This document shows, piece after piece, positions 8,416 through 19,073 of a stretch of 64,000 bases of DNA (its first letter is position 1; the number at the start of each line of letters is the position of its first letter). This DNA comes from Mycobacterium sp. M26 (GTDB taxonomy: Bacteria; Actinomycetota; Actinomycetes; Mycobacteriales; Mycobacteriaceae): assembly GCF_001494595.1 (NCBI RefSeq), contig NZ_LN929908.1:372001-436000 (forward strand). Direction: 5' to 3'. A program made the translations under genes and the position numbers. The notes under the pieces are model-generated. The model did not search any database. It was not told the origin of the DNA and saw nothing but the letters and a program-made list of their open reading frames with translations.

Positions 8416-9192
8416 TCAGCGATCGCCGCTGGAGCGTACTCCCAGCAGGACGTCCTCCCAGGCCGGGACAACCGGCTTGGCCTTCGTGCGCTTGGCCCGC
8501 ACGGGCGGCACCGGCGGCGAAGGTTCGGCTTCGACGGGAGCGGGCTCCGGCTCGGGCTGTTCCTCGAAGTCCACATGTGCCACCGGGGCCACCGGCCGCA
8601 GCGTGCGCTCGAAGTTGGGGTCGATGAGTTCGTTAGCCGCGTCGTCGAGCGCGGTCACGGTGCCGCCATGGGCGCCCGGGGAGAACCGGAAGTGCGCGAC
8701 GTTGTCCGACAGACCGGCCTGCCAGGCCATCTGCACGGTCCAGCGACCGTCCTCGTTGCGCCAGGCATCCCAGGTGGTGGCCTCCGAGCTCAGGCCCCGG
8801 CCGGCGAGCCAGGCGCTGATGGCTTCCAGCAGGGTCACCACGGCGGGGCCGTCGGCCAGCACCGGGTGAGCGGCGGTGGCCAGTTCGGCGGCGCGCTGGC
8901 GCTCCAGCAGCACCGGATGGGCGAACCGCTCGATCTTGCTCACGTCCATGCCGGATTGTTCGGCAAGCTGTTCGACGGAGGCGCCCGCTCGGATGCGAGC
9001 CTGAATGTCCTTGGGCCGCAACACGCCTTTGACCTCGATGTCCCTCAGGGTCTGACCCAGTGACCGGTCACCGCGCACGGCGGCGCGCAGCCGATCGTCG
9101 ACAGGAATGAGAAATTTGTCGGACGGGTCGCGACCTTCGCAAATGATGGCTTTGCCGTCGACATCGAGTCCGATCACCTTCAGTTCCCGCAT
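8416..9192 (-). CDS. sepH: Cell division protein SepH (DUF3071)
   Basis: 258 residues. The N-terminal domain opens MRELKVIGLDVDGKAIIC and contains a helix-turn-helix (VLRPKDIQARIRAGASVEQLAEQSGMDVSKIERF, residues 57-90), the conserved DUF3071 core. In Streptomyces and mycobacteria SepH binds FtsZ and promotes filament assembly through this region (published). A Pro/Glu-rich linker leads to a short basic C-terminal motif (RAKRTKAKPVVPAWEDVLLG). The start has a perfect AAGGAGGT Shine-Dalgarno. Downstream of serC on the same strand, 64 nt apart. Confidence 0.92.
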   Translation of the reverse strand: MRELKVIGLDVDGKAIICEGRDPSDKFLIPVDDRLRAAVRGDRSLGQTLRDIEVKGVLRPKDIQARIRAGASVEQLAEQSGMDVSKIERFAHPVLLERQRAAELATAAHPVLADGPAVVTLLEAISAWLAGRGLSSEATTWDAWRNEDGRWTVQMAWQAGLSDNVAHFRFSPGAHGGTVTALDDAANELIDPNFERTLRPVAPVAHVDFEEQPEPEPAPVEAEPSPPVPPVRAKRTKAKPVVPAWEDVLLGVRSSGDR

Positions 9193-9256
9193 GCCGACCT
9201 CCTTCGTCGGGACTCTAACTCAGAGCCCGAAAGATCACGGTGAGGACACGCTGGAG

Positions 9257-10378
<1,122 letters not shown>

Positions 10379-10517
10379 TCAAGCCTAGAAGTCCGTGGTC
10401 CTGGTCTCGAAATCGAGGCGTTCAGCAAAGCCGGAAATCGGGTATGGACACTTAGGCGATACCTGCGGTACCGTTTGGACAACCACCGGCCCGATGTAAA
10501 CCTCTTGGGAGGATGTC

Positions 10518-11534
10518 ATGGCGAGGACCAAGCTGGTCAGGCGTTGGCGCAACAACATGGAAGTGCGCGATGACGCCGAGTACGTGGACATGCTGACCAC
10601 CCTCTCGGAGGGGTCGGTGCGGCGGAACTTCAACCCGTACACCGACATCGACTGGGACTCGCCAGAGTTCGCTGTCGTCGAGAACGACGAACGCTGGATC
10701 CTGCCGGACTCCGACCCGCTCGGTCGCCATCCGTGGTACCGGGCACAGCCCGTCGCCAAGCAGATCGAGATCGGCAGGTGGCGGCAGGCCAACGTCGCCA
10801 AGGTGGGTCTGCAGTTCGAGCTCATCCTGATTCGCGGCCTGACGAACTACGCGTCCTGGCTGCCCAACGGCTCGCCCGAGTACCGGTACTGCCTGCACGA
10901 GTCGGTCGAAGAATGCAACCACACCATGATGTTTCAGGAGATGGTGAACCGCATCGGCGTCGACGCCGCGGGCATGCCGCGACTGCTGCGCTGGCTCTCG
11001 CCGCTGATCCCACTGGTTGCCGGACCGCTGCCCATTCCGTTCTTCTTCGGGGTGCTCGCCGGGGAGGAACCGATCGATCACACCCAGAAGGACGTGCTGC
11101 GCGAGGGCAAGACGCCGCACCCGATCATGGAACGCGTGATGGCCATCCACATCGCCGAGGAGGCCCGGCACATCTCGTTTGCTCACGAGTATCTGCGCAA
11201 GCGGGTGCCCAACATGCCGGCCCGCAAGCGGTTCTGGCTGTCGTTGAACGTGCCATGGATGATGCGGCTCGGCTGCCAGGCGATCATCGTGCCGCCGCGC
11301 AGCTTCTTCCGGGAGTTCGGCATCCCGCGCGAGGTCCGCAAGGAGCTGTTCTTCAGGTCGCCGGAGTCACGGCAAATGCTGCGCGACATGTTCGGCGACG
11401 TCCGGATGTTGTGCCACGACACCGGTCTGATGAATCCGCCAGCAAAGCTGATGTGGCGGCTGCTCAGGATCGACGGCCCGCCGAGCCGATTCCGCAGCGA
11501 GCCGCAGCGCCGGCACGTGGTCTCCGCCGCCTGA
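10518..11534 (+). CDS. AurF-like diiron oxygenase (Rv0885-like)
   Basis: 338 residues from ATG 10518 with GGGAGG upstream. Two ferritin-like iron-ligand helices are visible: EECNHTMMFQEM (about residues 134-145) and EEARHISFAHEY (about 215-226), matching the E-x2-H pairs of the AurF p-aminobenzoate N-oxygenase family. Such enzymes use a diiron centre and O2 to oxidise an amine or C-H bond; the substrate is unknown. It is followed after 19 nt by fprB, which could supply electrons. Confidence 0.82.
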   Translation: MARTKLVRRWRNNMEVRDDAEYVDMLTTLSEGSVRRNFNPYTDIDWDSPEFAVVENDERWILPDSDPLGRHPWYRAQPVAKQIEIGRWRQANVAKVGLQFELILIRGLTNYASWLPNGSPEYRYCLHESVEECNHTMMFQEMVNRIGVDAAGMPRLLRWLSPLIPLVAGPLPIPFFFGVLAGEEPIDHTQKDVLREGKTPHPIMERVMAIHIAEEARHISFAHEYLRKRVPNMPARKRFWLSLNVPWMMRLGCQAIIVPPRSFFREFGIPREVRKELFFRSPESRQMLRDMFGDVRMLCHDTGLMNPPAKLMWRLLRIDGPPSRFRSEPQRRHVVSAA

Positions 11535-11553
11535 CCCGGGCGGCCGCATACCG

Positions 11554-13233
11554 ATGCCCCACGTCATCACCCAGTCGTGCTGCAGCGACGGGTCCTGCGT
11601 CTACGCCTGCCCGGTCAACTGCATCCACCCGAGCCCGGATGAGCCGGGCTTCGCCACCGCCGAGATGCTCTACATCGACCCGGTGGCCTGCGTGGACTGC
11701 GGTGCCTGCGTCAGCGCCTGTCCGGTCGGCGCCATCGCCGCCGACACCCGGCTGACCGACCGCCAGCTGCCGTTCATCGCACTCAACGCGGCCTTCTATC
11801 CGGATCGGCCCGCCGACGTGAAACTGCCGCCGACCTCCAAGCTCGCCCCGGTGCTGCCCGCACCCGAGGTGCGCCGCGGCGCGGCGCCGTTGACGGTGGC
11901 GGTGGTCGGCTCCGGGCCGGCCGCGATGTACGCCGCCGATGAACTGCTCACCCAGGACGGGGTCCGGGTCAACGTGTTCGAGAAGCTACCGACGCCCTAC
12001 GGGCTGGTGCGCGCAGGCGTGGCGCCGGATCACCAGAGCACCAAGGGCGTCACCCGGCTGTTCGACCGGATCAGCCGCAAGCGGGGTTTCACCTTCTATC
12101 TGAATGTCGAAGTGGGTAGGCATGTTTCGCATGCCGAGCTGCTCGACCATCACCATGCCGTGCTCTATGCCGTTGGTGCCCCCAACGACCGCAGGCTCGA
12201 TATCCCCGGCATGACGCTGCCCGGTGCCGGCACCGCCACCGAGACGGTGGCCTGGATCAACGGCCACCCCGACTTCGCCGCGCTGGACGTGGACCTTCGC
12301 AGTGAGCAGGTCGTCATCATCGGCAACGGCAACGTGGCCCTCGACGTCGCCCGGATCCTCACCACCGATCCTGACGACCTGGCCCGCACCGACATCTCCG
12401 ATGCGGCACTCCAGGCGCTGCGCACCTCAGCAGTGCGCGAGGTCGTCATCGCCGCCCGGCGCGGCCCGGCCGCCTCCGCGTTCACACTGCCCGAGCTGAT
12501 CGGGCTGACATCGGTGGCCGATGTCGTGCTCGACGCCGACGACCACGAACTTGTCCGGCGTGACCTCGCCGCCGCCGACGACGCGCTCACGGCCGCGAAG
12601 CTGGAGATCCTGGCCAAGCTGCCGGTGGCCACCAGCCCGGCGGTCCGGCCCCGAATCCGGCTGGCCTACCTGTTGACTCCGCGGCGCATCATCGGTACCG
12701 ACCGGGTCGAGGGCATCGAGTTCGGCCGCACCGGCACCGACGACACGGTGTGCCTGGCGTCCGGCCTGGTGCTCACCTCGATCGGCTACCACGGCAAGCC
12801 CATCCCAGATCTGCCGTTCGACGACGCAGCCGGTGTGGTGCCCAACGATGAGGGCCGGGTCATCGATCCGGACGCGGCTCGGCCGGGATCGTATGTGGCC
12901 GGCTGGATCAAACGCGGCCCGACCGGCTTCATCGGCACCAACAAATCGTGCGCCATGCAGACCGTCGCGCGCCTGGTCGACGACTTCAACGCCGGCCTGC
13001 TCGCCGACCCGCCGGGCCGTCCCGGCGCGCTGGACCGGCTGGTCCGAAGCCGCCGTCCGGAGGTCATCGACGCCACGGGCTGGCGCGCGATCGACGAGGC
13101 CGAGATCCGGCGCGGCCAGGCCGAGGGCAGGCCGCGCGCCAAGTTCACCTCGATCGCGGAGATGACGGCGGCCGCCCACGCCGCACCGGAGCCGTCGCGG
13201 GCCGCCCGGCTCCTGGCCGGCCTGCGGCGATAG
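11554..13233 (+). CDS. fprB: Ferredoxin/ferredoxin-NADP reductase FprB
   Basis: 559 residues. The N-terminal 60 residues are a bacterial ferredoxin with cysteines in CCSDGSCVYACPVNC and CVDCGACVSACP, suited to two Fe-S clusters. The rest is an adrenodoxin-reductase-like flavoprotein: FAD loop VVGSGPAAMYAADEL (about 113-127), GLVRAGVAPDH, and NADPH loop IIGNGNVALDVARIL (about 252-266). It transfers electrons between NADPH and iron-sulfur partners. ATG 11554 follows the diiron oxygenase gene closely, so they are likely co-transcribed. Confidence 0.93.
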   Translation: MPHVITQSCCSDGSCVYACPVNCIHPSPDEPGFATAEMLYIDPVACVDCGACVSACPVGAIAADTRLTDRQLPFIALNAAFYPDRPADVKLPPTSKLAPVLPAPEVRRGAAPLTVAVVGSGPAAMYAADELLTQDGVRVNVFEKLPTPYGLVRAGVAPDHQSTKGVTRLFDRISRKRGFTFYLNVEVGRHVSHAELLDHHHAVLYAVGAPNDRRLDIPGMTLPGAGTATETVAWINGHPDFAALDVDLRSEQVVIIGNGNVALDVARILTTDPDDLARTDISDAALQALRTSAVREVVIAARRGPAASAFTLPELIGLTSVADVVLDADDHELVRRDLAAADDALTAAKLEILAKLPVATSPAVRPRIRLAYLLTPRRIIGTDRVEGIEFGRTGTDDTVCLASGLVLTSIGYHGKPIPDLPFDDAAGVVPNDEGRVIDPDAARPGSYVAGWIKRGPTGFIGTNKSCAMQTVARLVDDFNAGLLADPPGRPGALDRLVRSRRPEVIDATGWRAIDEAEIRRGQAEGRPRAKFTSIAEMTAAAHAAPEPSRAARLLAGLRR

Positions 13234-13238
13234 GCGTT

Positions 13239-13688
13239 CTACGCCTGGCCCATGGTCTGCTGGATCTCCTCGTAGCTGACGTCCCGGACCGGCTGACCCA
13301 GCGACCACTGGTGCCCGAACGGATCGCGGACCATGCCGTACCGGTCGCCCCAGAACTGGTCCTCGAGCGGCATCACCACCGTCGCGCCGGCGTCCACCGC
13401 CTGCTGGAACTTCGTGTCGACATCGGTGACGGTCAGATGGATGGTCACCGGGGTGCCGCCCAATGCCGGCGGCGTGGTCGACTTTCCGTCGGACATCTCC
13501 GGGAAGTCGTCGTTCAGCATCACCATGGCCCCGTTGATGTGCAACGCGGCGTGAATCAGCTTGCCGTCGGGACGAGGAACCCGACCGATCTCGGTGGCGC
13601 CGAATGCCTTGATGTAGAAGTCGATCGCGGCCGGCGCGTCGTCGACGACGAGGTGCGGGGTCACTGCGGGTTGAACATCGATCGCCAT
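13239..13688 (-). CDS. VOC/glyoxalase fold protein, PhnB-like (Rv0887c-like)
   Basis: 149 residues from ATG 13688, which has a strong AGGAGG ribosome site seven bases upstream; an earlier ATG at 13730 lacks one. Two beta-alpha-beta-beta-beta units are seen: TPHLVVDDAPAAIDFYIKAFGA and HLTVTDVDTKFQQAVDAGA, ending in DPFGHQWSLG. PhnB-like VOC proteins have a metal site, but their substrate is mostly unknown. Convergent with fprB, stops 5 nt apart. Confidence 0.88.
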   Translation of the reverse strand: MAIDVQPAVTPHLVVDDAPAAIDFYIKAFGATEIGRVPRPDGKLIHAALHINGAMVMLNDDFPEMSDGKSTTPPALGGTPVTIHLTVTDVDTKFQQAVDAGATVVMPLEDQFWGDRYGMVRDPFGHQWSLGQPVRDVSYEEIQQTMGQA

Positions 13689-13834
13689 GGGAATCCTCCT
13701 GTCGGTTCGCAGCGGCGGAGCTGCCGCCAAGGGGTAGACATCGCGGGCGGGCCAAACTCATCACCCATCCGCGATACAACCACCGGGGGCCGACAGTGGA
13801 GTACGGTTCGGGGCTGGACGCAGGGAGGCCGACG

Positions 13835-15172
13835 ATGACCACCACGACAGTGCCGCGGTCGAGTGCCGCCGAGACCCGGCGGGCGATCTGGAACACGATC
13901 CGAGGGTCGTCGGGCAACCTGGTCGAGTGGTACGACGTCTACGTCTACACCGTCTTCGCAACGTATTTCGAGGGCCAGTTCTTCGATGAGTCCGAGAAGA
14001 ACTCGACGGTCTACGTGTACGCGATCTTCGCGATCACCTTCGTGATGCGACCCGTCGGCTCGTGGTTCTTCGGCCGGTTCGCCGACCGAAGGGGCCGGCG
14101 CGCGGCGCTGACGGTGAGCGTGTCGCTGATGGCGCTGTGCTCCTTGGTGATTGCGTTGGTGCCCTCGCAGGCGGTGATCGGGATGGCGGCGCCGATCATC
14201 CTCATCGTCGCCCGGCTGGTGCAGGGTTTCGCGACCGGCGGCGAATACGGGACGTCGGCGACGTACATGTCGGAGGCGGCGACCCGTGAGCGGCGTGGGT
14301 TCTTCTCGTCGTTTCAGTACGTGACACTGGTCGGTGGACATGTGCTGGCGCAGTTCACGCTGCTGATCCTGCAGTCGGTTCTCACAGATCAGCAGTTGCG
14401 CGAATTCGGTTGGCGCATCGCGTTCGCCATCGGCGGCGTGGCCGCGGTGGTGGTGTTCTGGCTGCGCCGCACGATGGACGAGTCGCTGTCGGCGGAGGTC
14501 ATCGAGGCGACCAAAGCCGGCCAGGACAGCGGCGCAGGATCGATGCGCACGCTGTTCACCCAGTACTGGCGGCCGCTGCTGCTGTGCTTCCTGATCACGC
14601 TGGGCGGCACGGTGGCCTTCTACACCTACAGCGTCAACGCCCCGGCGATCGTGAAGACCGCCTACAAGGGCGAGGGCATGACGGCGACCTGGATCAACCT
14701 CAGCGGACTGATCTTCCTGATGCTGCTGCAGCCGGTCGGCGGACTCATCAGCGACCGGATCGGACGTAAACCGATGCTGGTGTTCTTCGGTCTCGGCGGC
14801 CTGGGGTGGACGTATGTGCTGATCACCTATCTGCCCGAAACCCGTTCGCCGCTCACATCTTTCGCGCTGGTTGCGGTGAGCTATGTGATCCTGACCGGGT
14901 ACACGTCGATCAACGCGTTGGTCAAGTCCGAGCTGTTCCCGGCGCAGGTGCGCGCACTCGGGGTGGGGGTCGGCTACGCGCTGGCCAACTCCATCTTCGG
15001 GGGGACGGCACCGCTGATCTACCAGGCGGCCAAGGAGCAGGGCCAGGTACCGCTGTTCATCGGCTATGTCACCGTCTGCATCGCGGTGTCACTGGCGGTC
15101 TACGTGTTCTGCCTGCGCAACAAGGCCGAGACGTACCTGGATCGGGAACGGGGCTCGGCGTTCGGGTCGTGA
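13835..15172 (+). CDS. MHS-family metabolite:H+ symporter (KgtP/ProP-like)
   Basis: 445 residues from ATG 13835, preceded by AGGGAGGC; an in-frame GTG at 13796 is open but has no ribosome site. The family signature GNLVEWYDVYVYTVF (about residues 26-40), the MFS loop GRFADRRGRR between helices 2 and 3, and RLVQGFATGGEYGTS place it in the metabolite:H+ symporter group that imports 2-oxoglutarate, citrate, proline/betaine or shikimate. Nearness to citA and gltA2 makes a di- or tricarboxylate reasonable, but this is inference. Confidence 0.88.
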   Translation: MTTTTVPRSSAAETRRAIWNTIRGSSGNLVEWYDVYVYTVFATYFEGQFFDESEKNSTVYVYAIFAITFVMRPVGSWFFGRFADRRGRRAALTVSVSLMALCSLVIALVPSQAVIGMAAPIILIVARLVQGFATGGEYGTSATYMSEAATRERRGFFSSFQYVTLVGGHVLAQFTLLILQSVLTDQQLREFGWRIAFAIGGVAAVVVFWLRRTMDESLSAEVIEATKAGQDSGAGSMRTLFTQYWRPLLLCFLITLGGTVAFYTYSVNAPAIVKTAYKGEGMTATWINLSGLIFLMLLQPVGGLISDRIGRKPMLVFFGLGGLGWTYVLITYLPETRSPLTSFALVAVSYVILTGYTSINALVKSELFPAQVRALGVGVGYALANSIFGGTAPLIYQAAKEQGQVPLFIGYVTVCIAVSLAVYVFCLRNKAETYLDRERGSAFGS

Positions 15173-15186
15173 GCGCCCGTGCCCGG

Positions 15187-16305
15187 CTAGCTGTGCGAAA
15201 TCTGGTCCCAGCCCTCGACCGATTCCGGTGAGCGCGGCGCGGGGCCGATGTAGATCGCCGACGGCCGGACCAGCTTGCCCAGGGTCTTCTGCTCCAGGAT
15301 GTGGGCACACCAGCCCGCGGTGCGCCCGCAGGTGAACATCGCCGGCATCATCTTGGCGGGCACCTTGGCGAAGTCCAGGATCACCGCGGCCCAGAACTCG
15401 ACGTTGGTCTCGATGGCGCGGTCCGGGCGCCGCTCCCGAAGCTCGGCCAGGGCGGCCTGCTCCAGGGCGGCAGCCACCTCGTAGCGAGGCGCCTCGAGCC
15501 GCTTGGCGGTAGCCCGCAGTACCCGGGCGCGGGGGTCTTCGGCCCGGTACACCCGGTGACCGAAGCCCATCAGCTTCTCGTTGCTGTCGAGGATCTTCTT
15601 GACCACTGCGCGCGCGTCACCGGTGCGCTCGGCCTCCTCGATCATCGGGATCACCCGGGCCGGGGCCCCGCCGTGCAACGGGCCGCTCATCGCGCCGATC
15701 GCACCGGAGAGGGCGGCCGCCACATCGGCTCCGGTGGAGGCGATCACCCGGGCGGTGAACGTGGAGGCGTTCATCCCGTGCTCGGCGGCCGAGACCCAGT
15801 AGGCGTCGATCGCCGCGACGTGGCGCGGATCCGGTTCGCCTTGCCAGCGGGTCATGAAACGTTGTGTGACAGTGGAGCATTCGTCGATCACCCGCTGCGG
15901 AACCGCCGGCTGGTAGATGCCGCGTGCCGACTGCGCGACGTAGGACAGCGCCATCACCGAGGCGCGCGCCAGATGCTGGCGGGCGGTCTCGCCGTCGATG
16001 TCCAGCAGCGGACGGTAGCCCCAGATCGGGGCCAGCATGGCCAGCCCGGCCTGCACGTCGACGCGGACGTCACCGGTGTGGATGGGCAGCGGGAAGGGTT
16101 CGGCGGGCGGTAGGCCGTCGCCGAACCGGCCGTCGACCAGCAGCCCCCAGACGTCGCCGAAGGTCACCTGGTTGTTCACCAGATCCTCGATGTCGACGCC
16201 GCGATACCGCAGCGCACCACCGTCTTTGTCCGGTTCGGCGATCTCGGTGGTGAACGCCACCACGCCTTCCAGGCCGGGCGCGAAGTCCTCCGGTACCAGG
16301 GTCAT
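15187..16305 (-). CDS. citA: Citrate synthase-family enzyme CitA
   Basis: 372 residues from ATG 16305 (MTLVPEDFAPG). Citrate synthase motifs: [28 protein letters not shown] with the catalytic His, and NVEFWAAVILDFAKVP carrying the catalytic Asp. The enzyme condenses oxaloacetate with acetyl-CoA (or propionyl-CoA in methylcitrate variants); sequence alone does not decide. It is the second citrate synthase in this window beside gltA2. An upstream in-frame ATG at 16368 is rejected because it overlaps the pdxH promoter and adds a non-conserved leader. Confidence 0.92.
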   Translation of the reverse strand: MTLVPEDFAPGLEGVVAFTTEIAEPDKDGGALRYRGVDIEDLVNNQVTFGDVWGLLVDGRFGDGLPPAEPFPLPIHTGDVRVDVQAGLAMLAPIWGYRPLLDIDGETARQHLARASVMALSYVAQSARGIYQPAVPQRVIDECSTVTQRFMTRWQGEPDPRHVAAIDAYWVSAAEHGMNASTFTARVIASTGADVAAALSGAIGAMSGPLHGGAPARVIPMIEEAERTGDARAVVKKILDSNEKLMGFGHRVYRAEDPRARVLRATAKRLEAPRYEVAAALEQAALAELRERRPDRAIETNVEFWAAVILDFAKVPAKMMPAMFTCGRTAGWCAHILEQKTLGKLVRPSAIYIGPAPRSPESVEGWDQISHS

Positions 16306-16382
16306 AGGGGGATTGTTCCACCCGCCTCCGAGCCTGTCGCTACCGGCCGGTAACAAGCCACCGCGCACCGGCGGCGTACCGT

Positions 16383-17054
16383 ATGAGCGTGGAGTTTCCA
16401 GCGGGTGATCGCCTGGCGGCGATGCGGGTGGAGTACGGCTCGGTCGAGAAGGACGGCAGCAGCGACCTCGATGTCGACTGGCTGGCCGACGGCTGGCTTG
16501 CGTTGTTGCACAGGTGGATTACCGACGCGGAGACCGCCGGTGTCGCCGAACCCAACGCGATGGTGCTGGCCACCGTCGAGAACGGCAAACCGGTGAGCCG
16601 CACGGTGCTGTGCAAGAGCGTCGACGAAGCCGGCATCACCTTCTACACCAACTACGACTCGGCCAAGGGGGCTGACCTCGCTGCCACCCCGTACGCCTCG
16701 GTGACGTTCCCCTGGTACGCCCTGGGCCGCCAGGTGCACATCCGCGGCGCGGTCACCAAGGTCAGCGCGGAGGAGACCGCGGAGTACTGGGGTAAGCGGC
16801 CCCGCGGATCGCAGCTAGGGGCGTGGGCCTCGGCGCAGTCCCGGCCGATCGGCTCCCGGGCCGACCTGCTGGCCCAACTGGCCGAGGTCACCGAACGCTT
16901 CGCCGGTGACGAGCAGGTGCCGGTGCCGCCGCACTGGGGCGGCTACCGGATCGCCCCCGAGGTCGTCGAGTTCTGGCAGGGCCGGGAGAACCGCATTCAC
17001 AACAGGATTCGTGTCACGGGGAACGGCGACGTCATCGAGCGGTTGCAGCCCTAG
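16383..17054 (+). CDS. pdxH: Pyridoxamine 5'-phosphate oxidase
   Basis: 223 residues. FMN-dependent enzyme making pyridoxal 5'-phosphate from pyridoxamine or pyridoxine phosphate. Visible are [32 protein letters not shown] (FMN-binding strand region), [15 protein letters not shown] and the C-terminal [25 protein letters not shown] block that ends in the family-typical RLQP. Start ATG 16383. Followed two bases later by an MFS gene. In M. tuberculosis I recall pdxH at a different locus (Rv2607), so its position is a rearrangement relative to that genome. Confidence 0.94.
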   Translation: MSVEFPAGDRLAAMRVEYGSVEKDGSSDLDVDWLADGWLALLHRWITDAETAGVAEPNAMVLATVENGKPVSRTVLCKSVDEAGITFYTNYDSAKGADLAATPYASVTFPWYALGRQVHIRGAVTKVSAEETAEYWGKRPRGSQLGAWASAQSRPIGSRADLLAQLAEVTERFAGDEQVPVPPHWGGYRIAPEVVEFWQGRENRIHNRIRVTGNGDVIERLQP

Positions 17055-17056
17055 CC

Positions 17057-18343
17057 GTGCGGCGGCGGTTATTCGCCGACACCACCCCACTGCGAACGCC
17101 GGATTTCCGGCGGCTGTGGCTGGCCGGCATCGTCACGGTGATCGGGGGCAACCTCACGATCTTCGCCGTCCCCGTTCAGCTCTACGCGCTCACCCAGAAC
17201 TCGGCGTACGTCGGCTTGTCGGGGGTGTTCGCGCTGGTTCCCCTCATCGTGTTCGGCCTGCTCGGTGGAGCCTGGGCCGACGCGATGGACCGGCGGCTGC
17301 TGCTGATCATCGCTTCCTGTGGTCTGGCCGGCGCCTCGGTGCTGCTGTGGCTGCAGGCCGCGCTGCACTGCAACAACGTCTGGTTGGTGCTCGTCCTGCT
17401 CTCGGTGCAGCAGGCCTTCTTCGCGATCAACTCGCCGACCCGCGGCGCCGCCATTCCCCGGATGTTGCCGATCGATCAGCTACCGGCGGCCAACTCGCTC
17501 AACATGACGGTGCAGCAGTTCGGCGCCATCGTCGGCCCGTTGCTTGCCGGCCTGCTGTTGCGCTGGATCGACCTGTCGACGCTGTATCTGATCGATGCGA
17601 TCACCTGTCTGGTGCCGATCTGGGCGACGTTCCGGCTGGCCCCGATGCCGGCCACCGAGGCCGCCGCCGTCGCGGGATCGGCACGCTGGGGCATCGGTGC
17701 GGTGCTGGAGGGCTTCCGCTACCTGGCCGGAAACCAGGTGGTGCTGATGTCGTTCGTCGTCGACCTGATCGCGATGATCTTCGGCATGCCGCGGGCGCTG
17801 TTCCCGCAGATGGCCCACGAGAGCTTCGGCGGACCGGTCGCGGGCGGCACGACCATGGCGTTGCTGGCCGCCGCGATGTCGTTCGGTGCCGTCGCCGGCG
17901 GGGTGTTCTCCGGGTGGTTCCCGCGGGTGCGCAGGCAGGGCCTGGCGGTGGTCGCCGCGATCGTGGTGTGGGGCGTGGCGATGGTCGGCTTCGGTGTGGC
18001 CGGCGGGCTGGCCGACGGGCACGCCGGGTTGATGCTGTGGATTGCGTTGGCGTGCTTGGCCATTGGTGGCGCTGCCGATATGGTGTCGGCCGCTTTCCGG
18101 TCAACCATCCTGCAGGAGGCGGCATCTGACGATCTGCGGGGCCGGTTGCAGGGGGTGTTCCTGGTCGTCGTCGCAGGCGGTCCGCGGCTGGCCGATGCGG
18201 TGCACGGTGCGGCGGCTGCGGCGATCGGCACCACGATCACCGCAGCCGGCGGGGGAGGGTTGGTGGTGATCGGTGTCCTGCTGGCGTCGGCGCTGGTGCC
18301 GGCCTTCGTGCGCTACCGTGTCGGACCTGTCGAAGCGGGCTGA
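17057..18343 (+). CDS. MFS exporter, EntS/MFS_3-like
   Basis: 428 residues with about 12 membrane helices. TPLRTPDFRRLWLAGIVTVIGGNLTIFAVPVQLYALT at the start and FGLLGGAWADAMDRRLLL (motif A) are characteristic of the MFS_3 group that contains the enterobactin exporter EntS and the Tap-like drug pumps. The substrate is unknown. GTG 17057 lies two bases after the pdxH stop, so co-transcription with pdxH is likely; two TetR regulators follow directly. Confidence 0.85.
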   Translation: MRRRLFADTTPLRTPDFRRLWLAGIVTVIGGNLTIFAVPVQLYALTQNSAYVGLSGVFALVPLIVFGLLGGAWADAMDRRLLLIIASCGLAGASVLLWLQAALHCNNVWLVLVLLSVQQAFFAINSPTRGAAIPRMLPIDQLPAANSLNMTVQQFGAIVGPLLAGLLLRWIDLSTLYLIDAITCLVPIWATFRLAPMPATEAAAVAGSARWGIGAVLEGFRYLAGNQVVLMSFVVDLIAMIFGMPRALFPQMAHESFGGPVAGGTTMALLAAAMSFGAVAGGVFSGWFPRVRRQGLAVVAAIVVWGVAMVGFGVAGGLADGHAGLMLWIALACLAIGGAADMVSAAFRSTILQEAASDDLRGRLQGVFLVVVAGGPRLADAVHGAAAAAIGTTITAAGGGGLVVIGVLLASALVPAFVRYRVGPVEAG

Positions 18344-18374
18344 TTCGCGGCCTTCGCGGCTTACCATCGTCGTT

Positions 18375-19037
18375 GTGGGAGACCGCATCCGGCATAGGAG
18401 CACGGGTCTGCGCGAACGCAAGAAGCAGCGCACCCGGGCGATGCTTGTCGATGCCGCGGCCAAGCTCTGCCTCGAGCGGGGATACGAGAACACCACCGTC
18501 GACCAGATCGCCGCTGCAGCCGAGGTCTCGCCTCGCACGTTCAGCCGATACTTTCCGACCAAGGATTCAGTGGTGGTCGGTGTGCTGGACGGGCTGACCG
18601 ACGCCACCGCCGCGGAATTGGCGGAGATTCCGTTGTCGGTGCCGCCCCTGGTGGCCATCGGCCGCGCGCACCTGACCGTTCTGCGCCGGGTGGCCGACGG
18701 TGGCGAGCCCGGCCTGTCGATCAATCATCTGGTGCTCATGGTCAACGTCATCTCGACCGCCAGCGTGCTGCGAGCCGCAGCGATCTCGATGCGGCCGGTC
18801 GGCTTCGCCGAGAACACCGCCGCCCGGCTGGGCACCGATGTCAAAGACGGGCGGGTGGCGCTGGTGCTCGCGGTCTGGACGGCCATCGTCGGGGTCGCCT
18901 GGGGCCGGCTGGTGCTCGAGCCCCAGGACTTCACCCGCTGCCCGCAGATCATGGCCGAGCGAATCGAACGCGTGCTCGACCAATACGACGATATTGCGAG
19001 TGCGCATACCGGCTGGGGCATACCCTCGACCAGCTGA
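18375..19037 (+). CDS. TetR family regulator, twin 1
   Basis: 220 residues from GTG 18375 (VGDRIRHRSTG). N-terminal TetR helix-turn-helix: LRERKKQRTRAMLVDAAAKL followed by TVDQIAAAAEVSPRTFSRYF. The first 65 residues are nearly identical to those of the next gene, while the ligand-binding C-terminal halves differ. It lies 32 nt after the MFS exporter gene, which is an obvious candidate target. An open frame upstream to 18273 overlaps the MFS gene and is not used. Confidence 0.88.
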   Translation: MGDRIRHRSTGLRERKKQRTRAMLVDAAAKLCLERGYENTTVDQIAAAAEVSPRTFSRYFPTKDSVVVGVLDGLTDATAAELAEIPLSVPPLVAIGRAHLTVLRRVADGGEPGLSINHLVLMVNVISTASVLRAAAISMRPVGFAENTAARLGTDVKDGRVALVLAVWTAIVGVAWGRLVLEPQDFTRCPQIMAERIERVLDQYDDIASAHTGWGIPSTS

Positions 19038-19073
19038 CTTCAAGGACGCTGTGAGGCGAGGGGCTGGTCGGTT

